The notes: a model not told the origin generated them from the letters alone. Positions 1 through 8,419 are shown, counted from the first letter of the stretch. The stretch: 64,000 nt of DNA from DAOUAE01 sp034433795 (GCA_034433795.1 DAOUAE010000025.1:1-64000), one strand, 5' to 3'. Made by a program: numbers and translations.

Positions 1-118
1 CAACCGGGTGGAGCAGGCCATTGGGCGGTTCCGGTGGCGGGCCCGGGGCATGCGGGGGATCAAGACCTGGGCAGGGGTGGAGGCGGCCCTGCTCCTCTCT
101 CACCTCCAGGTGGCGTGA
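1..118 (+). CDS. C-terminal fragment of a transposase-like protein (cut by window edge)
   Basis: Only the last 38 codons are inside the window, read from base 2 to a TGA at 116-118. The peptide begins NRVEQAIGRFRWRARG and ends SHLQVA. An Asn-x-x-Glu followed by a Gly-Arg/Lys-rich stretch resembles the region around the last acidic catalytic residue of DDE transposases, but the family cannot be assigned from so little. No terminal inverted repeat is recognisable in the bases that follow. It could be the intact end of an element whose body lies upstream, or a remnant. Confidence 0.4.
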   Translation, partial: NRVEQAIGRFRWRARGMRGIKTWAGVEAALLLSHLQVA

Positions 119-441
119 GGAGAAGGGCCCCGAAGAAACAGCCGAGAGGCGCAGGAGAGCCCTTTCCCCAAACTAGCCCACCGTCCGTGTGACAGTGCCC
201 TGGTCGCCCCAATCTTGACAAGTCGTGTGGGGAGCGGTACGCTTATGCCAGAGCAGGTCGGCCCGGACGGTGCCCGTGTGCCCATGGCGCCGGCTCCCGT
301 CTCAGCACCGCCTCCGCCCCCTGAGCACCCGAGGCTCTGGACGACTCACCGCCGCGCCGGTGCGTCGGGACAGCCGCTGAACGGACACAGTTCCCAGCCC
401 TGGCATCGTGGCCGGTCTGGGGAGAAGGGTGAGGAGAGACC
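119..441. other. intergenic stretch before citrate synthase
   Basis: These 323 bases hold no convincing gene. Short open frames here have no ribosome binding site and look like GC-rich noise. The visible content is a sigma-70-type promoter near 215-243 and a GGAGAG ribosome binding site just before the ATG at 442. An end of the upstream transposase-like element may lie near 119-200 but was not recognised. Confidence 0.5.
215..243 (+). promoter_or_regulatory. putative promoter of citrate synthase
   Basis: A perfect -35 box TTGACA (215-220) is followed by 17 bases and TACGCT (238-243), a 3/6 match to the -10 consensus. It would give a leader of about 190 bases. Confidence 0.45.
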
Positions 442-1557
442 ATGACCGTGGCAAAGGGCCTGGAAGGGGTGATCGCCCTCGAGTCGGCGATCAGCACGAT
501 CATCGACAGCACGCTCATCTACCGGGGTATCTCCATCGACGAGCTGGCCGACAACGCCACCTACGAAGAGGTCGTCTATCTGCTCTGGTACGGCCATCTC
601 CCGACCGCCCGCGCCCTGGAGGCGTTCCAGCAACAACTGGCGGCCAACCGAACGGTCCCGGCCCCGGTTCTCGACTTCCTCCGGACCCAGCCGGCCCAGG
701 CCGATACGATGGATGTCCTGCGGACGGCGGTCTCGCTGCTTGCGCTCTACGACCCGGAGACCGCCGACATGTCCACCGAGGCCAATCTCCGCAAGGGGAT
801 GCGGCTGGTGGGGCAGTTTCCGACCATCGTGGCGGCGATGGGCCGGCTGCGCCAGGGACTGGAGCCCATTGCCCCCCGGTCGGACCTGACCGCCGCCGCC
901 AACTTCCTCTACATGCTCCACGGCCGCGAGCCCGATCCCCTCTCCATCCGGGCCTTTGACGAGGCGCTGGTGCTGCACGCCGACCACGAGCTGAACGCCT
1001 CGACCTTCGCCCTGCGGGTGGCCGCCTCGACCCTGGCCGACCTGCACACGGCGGTGGTGGCCGCGCTGGCCGCGCTCAAGGGGCCGCTCCACGGCGGGGC
1101 CAACGAGCGGGTGATGGAGATGCTGGAGCGGATCGGCGACGTCAGCCGGGCCGAAGCCTACATCCGCGAGGCCCTGGCCCGCCGTGAGCGCATTATGGGC
1201 TTCGGCCACCGGGTCTACAAGCACGGCGACCCGCGGGCCCGGCATCTGCGCGAGCTCGCGCGGCTGCTGGCCGACCGCGCCGGCGACCGCCGCTGGTACG
1301 AGATCTCGGTGCGGATCGAGGAGCTGATGCGGCAGCTCAAGAACCTCTACCCCAACGTCGATTTCTACGCCGCCTCGGTCTACCGCTATCTGGGCATTCC
1401 CACCGAGCTCTTCACTCCGATCTTCTCCTGCAGCCGGGTCGCCGGCTGGGTCGCCCACACCCTCGAGCAGTATCAGGACAACCGGCTGATCCGGCCCCGG
1501 GCCGAGTACATCGGCCCCCTGGGTCTCCACTACGTCCCGCTCGACCAGCGGGGCTGA
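442..1557 (+). CDS. gltA: citrate synthase / 2-methylcitrate synthase family
   Basis: The 371-residue protein condenses acetyl-CoA (or propionyl-CoA) with oxaloacetate in the cytoplasm. All family landmarks are present: His182 in the DHELNAST motif, His217 in GPLHGGAN, GFGHRVYK around residues 253-260, and the catalytic Asp307 in NVDFYAA. The length fits the short type II-like form of Gram-positive bacteria and archaea. The ATG at 442 has a GAGGAGAG ribosome binding site. It is a single-gene unit closed by a strong terminator. Citrate and methylcitrate synthases cannot be separated by eye here. Confidence 0.95.
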   Translation: MTVAKGLEGVIALESAISTIIDSTLIYRGISIDELADNATYEEVVYLLWYGHLPTARALEAFQQQLAANRTVPAPVLDFLRTQPAQADTMDVLRTAVSLLALYDPETADMSTEANLRKGMRLVGQFPTIVAAMGRLRQGLEPIAPRSDLTAAANFLYMLHGREPDPLSIRAFDEALVLHADHELNASTFALRVAASTLADLHTAVVAALAALKGPLHGGANERVMEMLERIGDVSRAEAYIREALARRERIMGFGHRVYKHGDPRARHLRELARLLADRAGDRRWYEISVRIEELMRQLKNLYPNVDFYAASVYRYLGIPTELFTPIFSCSRVAGWVAHTLEQYQDNRLIRPRAEYIGPLGLHYVPLDQRG

Positions 1558-1580
1558 GGCCCTGCCGGCTGGCTGGTGAG

Positions 1581-1610
1581 GCCGCCGACCGAAAAGGTCG
1601 GCGGCTTTTC
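1581..1610 (+). terminator. rho-independent terminator after citrate synthase
   Basis: A perfect 10-bp stem GCCGCCGACC / GGTCGGCGGC (1581-1590 and 1596-1605) with loop GAAAA is followed directly by TTTTC. It lies 24 bases after the stop codon. Confidence 0.9.
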
Positions 1611-1656
1611 TGTGGGCTGGACCACGGGTTGGCCGCCGCCGGAGAGCGCTAGGGAC

Positions 1657-1685
1657 TTGCCGGGGGACGCCGAACGCGCTACACT
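1657..1685 (+). promoter_or_regulatory. putative promoter of the TPP-enzyme operon
   Basis: TTGCCG (1657-1662), 17-base spacer, TACACT (1680-1685), 45 bases before the GTG start at 1730. Confidence 0.55.
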
Positions 1686-1729
1686 GGGCCCCAGCGCAGG
1701 GCAGGAGTCTGGCTGGGGAGGAGCGTCGC

Positions 1730-3373
1730 GTGAAGGGCAGCGCGGCCATCGCCGAGATCCTGCGTCAGGAGGGGAGCGAGTATCTCTTCTGCTTCCCCTA
1801 TTCGCCGCTGATCGACCCCTGTGTGGCCAGCGGCCTCCGGCCGATCCTGGCCCGGACCGAGCGCACGCTGGTCAATATGGCCGACGGCTACACGCGCCTG
1901 TCGAACGGCCGACGCCACGGCGTGGTGGTCGTCCAGTACGGGCCGGGCAGCGAGAACGCCTTCGCCGGCGTGGCCCAGGCCTACGCCGACGCGGTGCCGA
2001 TCCTGCTCCTGCCCGGCCAGGTCCCCCAGCACCGGCTGGGGGTCCCGCCTCTCTTTGACGCCGTCCGGGCCTACGCGGCGGTCACCAAATGGGCCGAGCG
2101 GATCAACCGGGCCGACCGGATTCCCGAGTTCCTGCGGCGGGCCTTCACGCTCCTCCGCACCGGCCGGCCGGGACCGGTGCTGCTGGAGGTGCCCCACGAT
2201 GTGGCCGCCGCCGACCTGGACGACCAGACGGTCGCGGCCTACTGCCGGGGGCTCCGGGCCCGGAGCGCCGCCGATCCCGAGGCGGTCCGCCAGGCCGCGC
2301 GGCAGATCCTCACCGCCCGTCAGCCTCTCCTCTGGGTCGGCCAGGGGGTCTTCTACGCCGAGGCCACCAGCGAGCTGCGCACCCTGGCCGAACTCCTGGA
2401 GGCGCCGGTGATGACCACCCTGAACGGCAAGAGCGCCTTCCCCGAGAACCATCCCCTGGCCCTGGGAACCGGCGCCTACTCGGGCACCCCGATGGTGGCC
2501 CATTTTCTGCGCGCCTGCGACCTGGTCGTGGCGGTGGGTTCCAGCCTGACCCGCTCGAACTTCGCCCCGCCCATCCCGCCGGGCAAGACGATCATCCAGA
2601 TCACCAGCGACGAGCGGGACTTGAGCAAGGACTACCCGGTTCACCTGGGGCTGCTGGGCGACGCCAAACTCGTTCTCGGCCAGCTCCTCGAGGAGCTCCA
2701 GCGCCAGCTCGGTCCCCAGGGGCGCCAGGGCGACGGCACCGTCCGCCAGACCATCCGGCAGCTCAAAGAGGCCTGGCTGAGCGAGTGGATGCCGCGTCTG
2801 ACCGCCGACACCACGCCCATCAATCCCTACCGCGTCATCTGGGAGCTGCGGCAGACACTGGATCCCACCCGGACGATCATCACCCACGACTCGGGCAATC
2901 CCCGCGACCAGCTCGTGCCCTTCTACGAGGCGGTCGTTCCGCACGGCTATATCGGCTGGGGGCACTCGACCCAGCTGGGGACCTCGCTGGGGCTGGCAAT
3001 GGGGGCCAAACTGGCGGCGCCGGAGAAACTGGTGGTCACGGTGATGGGCGACACCGCCTTCGGCATGGCCGGAATGGACATCGAGACGGCGGTGCGCGAG
3101 CGCCTGCCGATCCTCGTCGTCATCCTGAACAACGGCGCCATGGGCGGCTACGAGATGTATATGCCGCTGGCCACCGAGCGGTACCGCTCGAAATACCTTT
3201 CGGGCGACTACGCCCAGGTGGCGCGCGGGCTGGGGGCCTACAGCGAGCGGGTAGACCAGCCGGCGGCCATCCGGCCGGCTCTCCAGCGGGCCCAGCAGGC
3301 TATCGCCGAGGGCCGGCCGGCGGTGCTGGAGATGATCACCGCCGAGGATCCCTCCTTCCCGAAGTACTGGTGA
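1730..3373 (+). CDS. thiamine pyrophosphate-dependent enzyme, acetolactate synthase-like
   Basis: The 547-residue protein has the three-domain layout of the acetolactate synthase / benzoylformate decarboxylase family. The N-terminal PYR domain carries the activating Glu44 in RTERTLVNMADGYTR. A central Rossmann-like domain follows, then a C-terminal PP domain with the TPP/Mg motif GDTAFGM...LNNGAMG near residues 439-473. The GTG at 1730 is chosen because GGGGAGGAG lies 7 bases upstream. The following genes encode a Gfo/Idh/MocA oxidoreductase and a sugar isomerase, so a role in sugar-acid or inositol-type catabolism is plausible. Biosynthetic acetolactate synthase is less likely because no small regulatory subunit gene is adjacent. 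The substrate cannot be read from sequence. Confidence 0.85.
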   Translation: MKGSAAIAEILRQEGSEYLFCFPYSPLIDPCVASGLRPILARTERTLVNMADGYTRLSNGRRHGVVVVQYGPGSENAFAGVAQAYADAVPILLLPGQVPQHRLGVPPLFDAVRAYAAVTKWAERINRADRIPEFLRRAFTLLRTGRPGPVLLEVPHDVAAADLDDQTVAAYCRGLRARSAADPEAVRQAARQILTARQPLLWVGQGVFYAEATSELRTLAELLEAPVMTTLNGKSAFPENHPLALGTGAYSGTPMVAHFLRACDLVVAVGSSLTRSNFAPPIPPGKTIIQITSDERDLSKDYPVHLGLLGDAKLVLGQLLEELQRQLGPQGRQGDGTVRQTIRQLKEAWLSEWMPRLTADTTPINPYRVIWELRQTLDPTRTIITHDSGNPRDQLVPFYEAVVPHGYIGWGHSTQLGTSLGLAMGAKLAAPEKLVVTVMGDTAFGMAGMDIETAVRERLPILVVILNNGAMGGYEMYMPLATERYRSKYLSGDYAQVARGLGAYSERVDQPAAIRPALQRAQQAIAEGRPAVLEMITAEDPSFPKYW

Positions 3374-3538
3374 GGCGCATCGCCTCACCCGGGTCGAAAC
3401 CTTCCTCGGCGGGGGGGTGCGTGGTGCACCCGGCGGCTGAGGCCGGCCATAGCCTGGTCCCGGAGGAGCGGGGGGCGGACATCACCCCGCAAGATGGTGC
3501 GGGCGTTGCCCTTCCGCCCGCTGCCCGGCAGCGGGCGG
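3371..3538 (+). other. chain of perfect hairpins before the Gfo/Idh/MocA gene, candidate structured RNA
   Basis: Four exact stem-loops lie between the TPP enzyme and the next gene. They are TGAGGCG/CGCCTCA (3371-3387, including the stop codon), GGGTGC/GCACCC (3415-3431), CCCGCA/TGCGGG (3486-3503) and CCGCCCGCTG/CAGCGGGCGG (3514-3538). None is followed by a T-run, so simple termination does not explain them. The pattern matches no riboswitch I recognise. It could be a leader RNA, an mRNA-stabilising element or a repeat remnant. Confidence 0.4.
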
Positions 3539-3576
3539 ACCGAAGCGATCGGGCGGTGAGGTTGGAGGACGAAGAG

Positions 3577-4674
3577 GTGACCGAGCGGGTTCGGGTGGGG
3601 GTCATCGGTCTGGGGGTGGGACGCCACCATGTCGAGGCCTATCGGCGGACGGCCGAGGCGGAGCTGGTGGCCCTCGCCGACGCCAACGAGACGCTGTTAC
3701 GCCAGCGCCAGCGGGAGTACGGGGTCGAAACCGGCTACACCGACTACCGCGCGCTGCTCGAACGGCCCGACATCGAGGCCGTGTCGGTGGCGGTGCCCAA
3801 CGATCTGCACCGCCAGGTGGTGCTCGACGCCCTGGCGGCCGGGAAGCATGTTCTCTGCGAGAAGCCGCTGGCCCGGACGGTGGCCGAGGGCCGGGAGATC
3901 GCGCTGGCGGTGCGTCAGTCCGGCCGGGTCTTTCTGATGGCCTTCAACAACCGCTTTCGGCCGGAGAGCCAGCTCCTCAAGCGGCTGGTGGAGGAGGGCG
4001 TCTTCGGCGACCTGTACTATCTGACCACCGGCTGGCTCCGCCGGCGCTGGATCCTGCCCCGGGGGAGCTGGTTCGGCTACCGGGAGCGGTCCGGCGGCGG
4101 ACCGCTCATCGATCTCGGGGTCCACATGCTCGACCTGGCTCTCTGGCTGGCCGGTTTTCCCCCGGTCAGGCGGGTCGTCGGCTTCACCCACGACCGGCTG
4201 GCCCGAGCCCGGGCCACGCCCGAGGACCCGGTCGACGTCGAGGACTTCGCGGCGGCCACGGTCTTCCTGGAGACCGGGGCGGTGCTGCACCTGGCGACGA
4301 GCTGGGTCGGGCATATCGAGGCCCGCGACCGCGTCTGGCTGGAGGTGCTGGGCACCCAGGCGGGGGCCAGCCTGGTGCGCGAGGTGACGCTGGCCGGGAC
4401 GGTCGAGGAGCGCTGCGCGCTGCACGAGGAGCGCCACGGCGTCGCCCTGACCAGCACCCCGCTCCTGGTCCGCACCGATCCCGCCCTGAGCACCTACCAG
4501 GAGTCCATTCTCAACGAGGTGCGGCATTTTCTGCAGTGCATTCTGACCGGGCAGCCGCCCATCGCCCCGGTCGAGCACGGGCTGCGGGTGCTGGAGGTGC
4601 TGGAGGCGATCTACCAGGCCGCCGCCGCTGGTCGGGAGATTGAGCCCGGCCAGACAGCGGCCGGGCCGGCCTGA
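3577..4674 (+). CDS. Gfo/Idh/MocA family NAD(P)-dependent oxidoreductase
   Basis: The 365-residue protein has an N-terminal Rossmann fold with GVIGLGVGRHH near residues 8-18. The family motif CEKPLA has its catalytic Lys near residue 96, and the C-terminal domain contains GGPLIDLGVHMLDLALW, typical of these sugar and inositol dehydrogenases. The GTG at 3577 is preferred because GGAGG (3564-3568) sits 8 bases upstream. A longer open frame continues 5' but overlaps the previous gene in another frame and is not credible. Neighbouring TPP-enzyme and sugar-isomerase genes suggest one catabolic pathway. The substrate is not predictable. Confidence 0.9.
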   Translation: MTERVRVGVIGLGVGRHHVEAYRRTAEAELVALADANETLLRQRQREYGVETGYTDYRALLERPDIEAVSVAVPNDLHRQVVLDALAAGKHVLCEKPLARTVAEGREIALAVRQSGRVFLMAFNNRFRPESQLLKRLVEEGVFGDLYYLTTGWLRRRWILPRGSWFGYRERSGGGPLIDLGVHMLDLALWLAGFPPVRRVVGFTHDRLARARATPEDPVDVEDFAAATVFLETGAVLHLATSWVGHIEARDRVWLEVLGTQAGASLVREVTLAGTVEERCALHEERHGVALTSTPLLVRTDPALSTYQESILNEVRHFLQCILTGQPPIAPVEHGLRVLEVLEAIYQAAAAGREIEPGQTAAGPA

Positions 4675-4699
4675 AGAGGGCTGTTTGGAGGCGCCGACG

Positions 4700-5551
4700 A
4701 TGAAAAAGGGGATCAACATCTGGGCCTTCCCGCGCACGCTCGCGCTGGAGGACTGCCTGCAGGCGGCGGCCCGGGCGGGCTTCGCTGGCATCGAACTGGC
4801 CTACAGTCTGGACGGCCCGATCGGGCCGGAGAGCAGCCGCGCCCAGATGGAGACGCTGCGGGCCCGGGCCGCCGACCTGGGGCTGGCCCTCCCCAGCCTG
4901 GCCTCGGGGGTTCTCTGGCGCTGCAACCTGGTCTCCGACGACCCGGCCGAGCGGGCCCAGGCTCAGCACCACGTCCGCAAGCAGCTGGAGCTGGCCCACT
5001 ACCTGGGGGCCGACACCGTCCTGGTGGTGCCGGGGGTCATCGGCACCGCCGAGGCCCCCGAGCCGGCGGTGGCCGACTACGCCGTGGCCTACGAGCGGGG
5101 GGTGGCGGCCCTGCGCGACCTGGCGCGGGTGGCCGAGGAGTACGGCGTCGCCATCGGGGTGGAGAACGTCTGGAACAGGTTCCTGACCGGCCCGCTGGAG
5201 CTGCGCGACTTCGTCGACGCGGTCGGCCATCCCCTGGTGGGGGTCTATTTCGATGTGGGCAACGTCCTCAAGGTCGGCTACCCGGAGCAGTGGATCCGTC
5301 TGCTGGGGCCACGCATCAAGAAGGTCCATGTCAAGGACTTCCGGCTGGGGGTGGGGACGCTGCGGGGCTTCGTCGAACTCCTGGAGGGCGACGTGAACTT
5401 TCCGGCGGTGATGGCGGCCCTGCGCGCTATCGGCTACCGGGACTACCTCATCGCCGAGCTCCCGCCCCGGCGTCACGCTCCGCTGGCCACCGTCGAGCGG
5501 GCGGCCCGAGACCTGGACCTGATTCTGGCGATGTCGGGGCCGGGCGCCTGA
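4700..5551 (+). CDS. sugar phosphate isomerase/epimerase (xylose isomerase-like TIM barrel)
   Basis: This 283-residue protein belongs to the AP endonuclease 2 / xylose isomerase-like TIM-barrel superfamily (IolE, hydroxypyruvate isomerase, tagatose epimerase relatives). A probable metal site is formed by Glu in GVENVWN, Asp in VYFDVGN, His in KKVHVKDF and Glu in LIAELPP. The ATG at 4700 is preceded by TTTGGAGG and starts 25 bases after the oxidoreductase stop, so the two are probably co-transcribed. It probably isomerises or epimerises a sugar derivative in the same pathway. Confidence 0.88.
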   Translation: MKKGINIWAFPRTLALEDCLQAAARAGFAGIELAYSLDGPIGPESSRAQMETLRARAADLGLALPSLASGVLWRCNLVSDDPAERAQAQHHVRKQLELAHYLGADTVLVVPGVIGTAEAPEPAVADYAVAYERGVAALRDLARVAEEYGVAIGVENVWNRFLTGPLELRDFVDAVGHPLVGVYFDVGNVLKVGYPEQWIRLLGPRIKKVHVKDFRLGVGTLRGFVELLEGDVNFPAVMAALRAIGYRDYLIAELPPRRHAPLATVERAARDLDLILAMSGPGA

Positions 5552-5633
5552 CGGCCGTCTGCCTGTGGCCCCCCGTTTGCAGGGAGCATGCGCCGGGACT
5601 GACCGCCCAGGAGGCGCCAGGGAGTGGGAACGC

Positions 5634-5918
5634 ATGCCACAGATTCTAATTCTGCGCCGGATTCATCTCCTGCCCGGCCGGGAGGAGGCCGCCATCCGCT
5701 GGCTGAAGGAGACGGCGGCCATCCGCGCCCGGGCCGGGCAGATCGCCCAGTACGTTGTGCGCAATCTGCTGGACCCCGACGAGTACCTGTTCTTTCAGGT
5801 CTGGCAGAGCCGCGACGCCTATGAGCGCTGGCGGGAGTCGCCTGAGCGCGAGCGTCTGGCTCAGGAGCGCCAGCGCTATCTGACCACCGAGCCGACACGG
5901 TTTTACGAGGTCCTCTAG
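5634..5918 (+). CDS. antibiotic biosynthesis monooxygenase (ABM)-like small protein
   Basis: A 94-residue protein with the dimeric alpha/beta-barrel pattern of ABM-domain proteins. It starts with a beta strand ILILRRIHLLPG, then a helix, then a strand with YLFFQVWQSRDAYERW, the usual ABM core. The ATG at 5634 follows GGAGTGGGA. Such proteins act as small oxygenases or unknown-substrate enzymes and often accompany sugar or aromatic catabolic genes. Nothing here defines the substrate. Confidence 0.75.
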   Translation: MPQILILRRIHLLPGREEAAIRWLKETAAIRARAGQIAQYVVRNLLDPDEYLFFQVWQSRDAYERWRESPERERLAQERQRYLTTEPTRFYEVL

Positions 5919-5980
5919 GAGCGGTCCGGCCGGGACGGCGACCGCTCGAGCCTTCGTCTGTGCTGGGGAGCCAAGCGACT

Positions 5981-7444
5981 GTGGACGGCCCGCTGCGCCG
6001 CTGGCACCGACCGCTGCCCCTGCTCGTCGCGGCCGCTCTCGGACTCTCGCCGCTCGGGACCGGCCTCTTTCCGGCCTGGGGGGCGTCTCACGCGGCAGAC
6101 CAGTCGGCTGCTCCCCCGGTGGTCATCAGCCAGCCGGCCATCGGCCGCTTCGGCCTGAATGGCGTGCTGACCGACTACGCCTACGTCCCTGGCGAGGGGG
6201 CCAGCCTGTTCGTCCCCTGGCTCCGGTGGGCCCGGGAGGCGGGGGCCAGCGCCAGTCGCTTTGTCGTCGAGTGGCCGATGGTCCAGCCACGGCCTGACCC
6301 GACGCTGGTCTTCCTCGATCCGGTCCGGGATCGGGCCGAGGCCTACCGGCGGGCGGGGCTGGAGCCCGTCGCCGTTCTCATCGGGACGCCCCCGTGGGCC
6401 GGTCCGGCGCCGAACGCCCCGCCGCGCGGGCTGGGCGCCCCGGTCTTTCGTCCCGATGGTCAGGTGAACCCGGCCAACCCCTGGGCCGCCTTCGTCTTCC
6501 GGGCCGTCTCCCGGCTGCAGCCGGTCGTCCGCTACTGGCAGATCTGGAACGAGCCCAACCGGCCGGAGTTCTGGGCCGGCTCGGCTGAGGACTATTATCT
6601 TCTGCTCAAGACGGCCTATCTGGCCGCCAAGGCGGCCAGCCCGGCGGCGGTGGTGGTGATGGGTGGTCTGGAAGGGTTTCGCCAGGCCGGCTTCCTCGAC
6701 CAGGTCCTGACCCTGGCGACGACCGATCCCCAGCCGGTGCCGGGCGGGGCGCCGTTCGACGTCCTGGCCTGGCACACCTACAGCCGGGCCCGCGACCTCT
6801 ACACCGGCACGCAGGTCTACCGCCAGCGCCTGCGCCGGTACGGTCTGGAGCGCCCGATCTGGGTGACCGAGACCAACGTGCCGGCCTGGGATGACCCGCT
6901 GGTCCGCGGACCGGCGCCCCGCCCCTACCAGTGGTCGGCGACCCAGGCCGAGCAGGCCGCCTTCATCGTCCAGGCGCTGGCCTACGCGGTGGCGGCCGAC
7001 AGCGAACACGTCAGCGTCTTTCGGGCCAACGATATGGGGCAGCACGAGGCCTGGGGCCTCTGGCGGGCCGACGGCAGCGCCCGGCCGGCGCTCCTGGCCT
7101 ACCAGGTGGCCACCCGGTACCTCGGCGGGGTCCGGCGGGCCCGGCTGCTCACCGGCCCGGGCTACGAGGCGGTGCTGGCCGACGCGGGGGACCGACGGGT
7201 CTGGGTCCTGTGGGCCACCGACCGCTCGAGCGTGGTGGTCGTGGTCCCGGCCTGGCCCCAGGCCCGGGCCCGGCTGGTGACGCGGACCGGCGAGGCCACG
7301 CCTCTCCGGGCCGAGGGGGGCGTCTACCGGCTGGTTCTGGCGGGGGCGACGGCCGATCAGGGGGCGGTGCCCGGCGATGTTCTCATCGGGGGCGAGCCGG
7401 TTCTCGTTGTCGAGACCCTCGACGCCGGTCTCCGGCCGGAGTAG
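5981..7444 (+). CDS. secreted glycoside hydrolase, GH39/GH5-like TIM barrel
   Basis: The 487-residue protein begins with Arg-rich residues and a hydrophobic signal peptide ending near AWGASHA. The TIM barrel carries a probable acid/base Glu in the WQIWNEPNRPEF motif (strand 4) and a probable nucleophile Glu in WVTETNVPAW (strand 7), the clan GH-A arrangement. A C-terminal beta domain follows. The GTG at 5981 is chosen because GGGGAG lies 10 bases upstream. The first possible GTG, at 5960, has no such site. It is probably exported and cleaves a xyloside- or glucan-like substrate, but the exact family is uncertain. Confidence 0.75.
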   Translation: MDGPLRRWHRPLPLLVAAALGLSPLGTGLFPAWGASHAADQSAAPPVVISQPAIGRFGLNGVLTDYAYVPGEGASLFVPWLRWAREAGASASRFVVEWPMVQPRPDPTLVFLDPVRDRAEAYRRAGLEPVAVLIGTPPWAGPAPNAPPRGLGAPVFRPDGQVNPANPWAAFVFRAVSRLQPVVRYWQIWNEPNRPEFWAGSAEDYYLLLKTAYLAAKAASPAAVVVMGGLEGFRQAGFLDQVLTLATTDPQPVPGGAPFDVLAWHTYSRARDLYTGTQVYRQRLRRYGLERPIWVTETNVPAWDDPLVRGPAPRPYQWSATQAEQAAFIVQALAYAVAADSEHVSVFRANDMGQHEAWGLWRADGSARPALLAYQVATRYLGGVRRARLLTGPGYEAVLADAGDRRVWVLWATDRSSVVVVVPAWPQARARLVTRTGEATPLRAEGGVYRLVLAGATADQGAVPGDVLIGGEPVLVVETLDAGLRPE

Positions 7445-7452
7445 GCCGGGGC

Positions 7453-7989
7453 TCAGCCCAGGTCGGGCGGGGGCGCGAGCAGGGTCTCCAGCTCGCGCAG
7501 CACGCGCCGGCTGACCCGTGGCTTCTGCAGGTGAAAGGCCGGGACGCTGAGGTTGAAAAGATCGATCTTGCGGTTGACCTCAGCGATGGCCTGGGCGTAG
7601 CGCTGCAGGAAGGCGGTGTGCCGGGCCAAGGCCGCCTGCCAGCGGGCCCGGCGCTGGCCGGGCAGACAGCGCTGGAGCGTCTGCCGCAGCCCCTGGGCGT
7701 ACTGGCGATAGGCCTGAGCCTGTCGCTCCAGGGCGGCGAGGTCGGCCTCGATCTCGTTGCCCAGGTCGATCCAGGCCGGGACGGCGCCGGCGTTGCGCAG
7801 GATTTTAAACGCCAGGCGCATGGTCGGGTCGAGATAGGGGTTGTCGTCGGCCGAGAGGTCGAGGGGCTGGCCCCGATTGGGCAGGTTGTCGAAGTAGCCC
7901 TGGGCCATCAGTTCCTCGATCTTGCGCTCGGCGATGACGCGCCAGGGCTCGCTCGGCGCATCGGTCCAGAACGCACGCGGTTCGATCAT
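7453..7989 (-). CDS. DUF1992 (DnaJ homologue C member 28-like conserved domain) protein
   Basis: A 178-residue protein. The N-terminal 80 residues contain the DUF1992 signature: AERKIEELMAQGYFDNLPN, then GQPLDL and DPTMRLAFKILRNAG. The rest is a helical, Arg-rich segment. It starts 2 bases after the yggT stop, so the two form an operon. The function is not established. The domain also occurs next to J domains in eukaryotes, but no J domain is present here. Confidence 0.85.
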   Translation of the reverse strand: MIEPRAFWTDAPSEPWRVIAERKIEELMAQGYFDNLPNRGQPLDLSADDNPYLDPTMRLAFKILRNAGAVPAWIDLGNEIEADLAALERQAQAYRQYAQGLRQTLQRCLPGQRRARWQAALARHTAFLQRYAQAIAEVNRKIDLFNLSVPAFHLQKPRVSRRVLRELETLLAPPPDLG

Positions 7990-7990
7990 C

Positions 7991-8257
7991 TCAGTAGAGC
8001 GCCAGCAGGCTGGAGCGCAGGATCTGCTCGATGACCTGGAGCAGAATAATGGCCACGAGCGGGGTGATATCGATCATCCCGATCCGGGGGATGACCTGAC
8101 GGAGGGGAGCCAGGATCGGCTCGGTGATATCGGTGAGGACCACCGCCACCGGGTGGTCGGGCCGCAGCGGGACCCACGAGAGAAAGGCGCGGGCGACGAT
8201 CGCCAGCGTCAGAATCTGAAACAGCAGGCTGATGAAGGTCAGCAGCCAGGTGACCAT
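7991..8257 (-). CDS. yggT: YggT family membrane protein
   Basis: The 88-residue integral membrane protein has two hydrophobic segments flanking the family motif FLSWVPLRPDHP and a second conserved block TEPILAPLRQVIPRIG. YggT proteins are linked to osmotic tolerance and to membrane or division-associated functions, without a defined biochemical activity. The ATG at 8257 has GAGGAGAC upstream. It is the first gene of a two-gene operon with the DUF1992 protein. Confidence 0.92.
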   Translation of the reverse strand: MVTWLLTFISLLFQILTLAIVARAFLSWVPLRPDHPVAVVLTDITEPILAPLRQVIPRIGMIDITPLVAIILLQVIEQILRSSLLALY

Positions 8258-8282
8258 CGTCTCCTCACCACGCGATGCCTCA

Positions 8283-8312
8283 ATTGTAGCAGGGGAAGAG
8301 GCCCCTCTTCAA
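8283..8312 (-). promoter_or_regulatory. putative promoter of the yggT operon with a dyad in the spacer
   Basis: On the minus strand TTGAAG (8312-8307), an 18-base spacer and TACAAT (8288-8283) precede yggT by about 25 bases. The spacer overlaps an exact inverted repeat GAAGAGG-CC-CCTCTTC (8295-8310), a possible operator. Confidence 0.5.
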
Positions 8313-8390
8313 CAACCAGACGGCCCGCTTGCCCGACGCCAGGGGTGCCATCGCCCCTCGCAAGGGACAGAGCGACCCGCTTGGCGGGGC

Positions 8391-8419
8391 TTGACAGGAC
8401 CCCACCGGTGGGCTAAGAT
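8391..8419 (+). promoter_or_regulatory. promoter of the mercury-resistance operon
   Basis: A perfect TTGACA (8391-8396), 17-base spacer and TAAGAT (8414-8419). The spacer carries the exact 12-base palindrome CCCACCGGTGGG (8401-8412). The -10 box overlaps the ArsR-type operator that follows. Confidence 0.8.

Noticed and set aside
346..1749. Long minus-strand open frame over citrate synthase
   Set aside because: Antisense to an obvious gene; composition (Gly/Arg/Pro/His-rich) is that of a GC-rich shadow.
3371..3538. T-box or known riboswitch
   Set aside because: No T-box consensus, no terminator T-run, and none of the riboswitch cores I can recall.
2089..3576. Long 5' extension of the Gfo/Idh/MocA frame
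   Set aside because: Lies in another frame over the TPP-enzyme gene; a GTG with a good ribosome site at 3577 gives the family-normal N-terminus.
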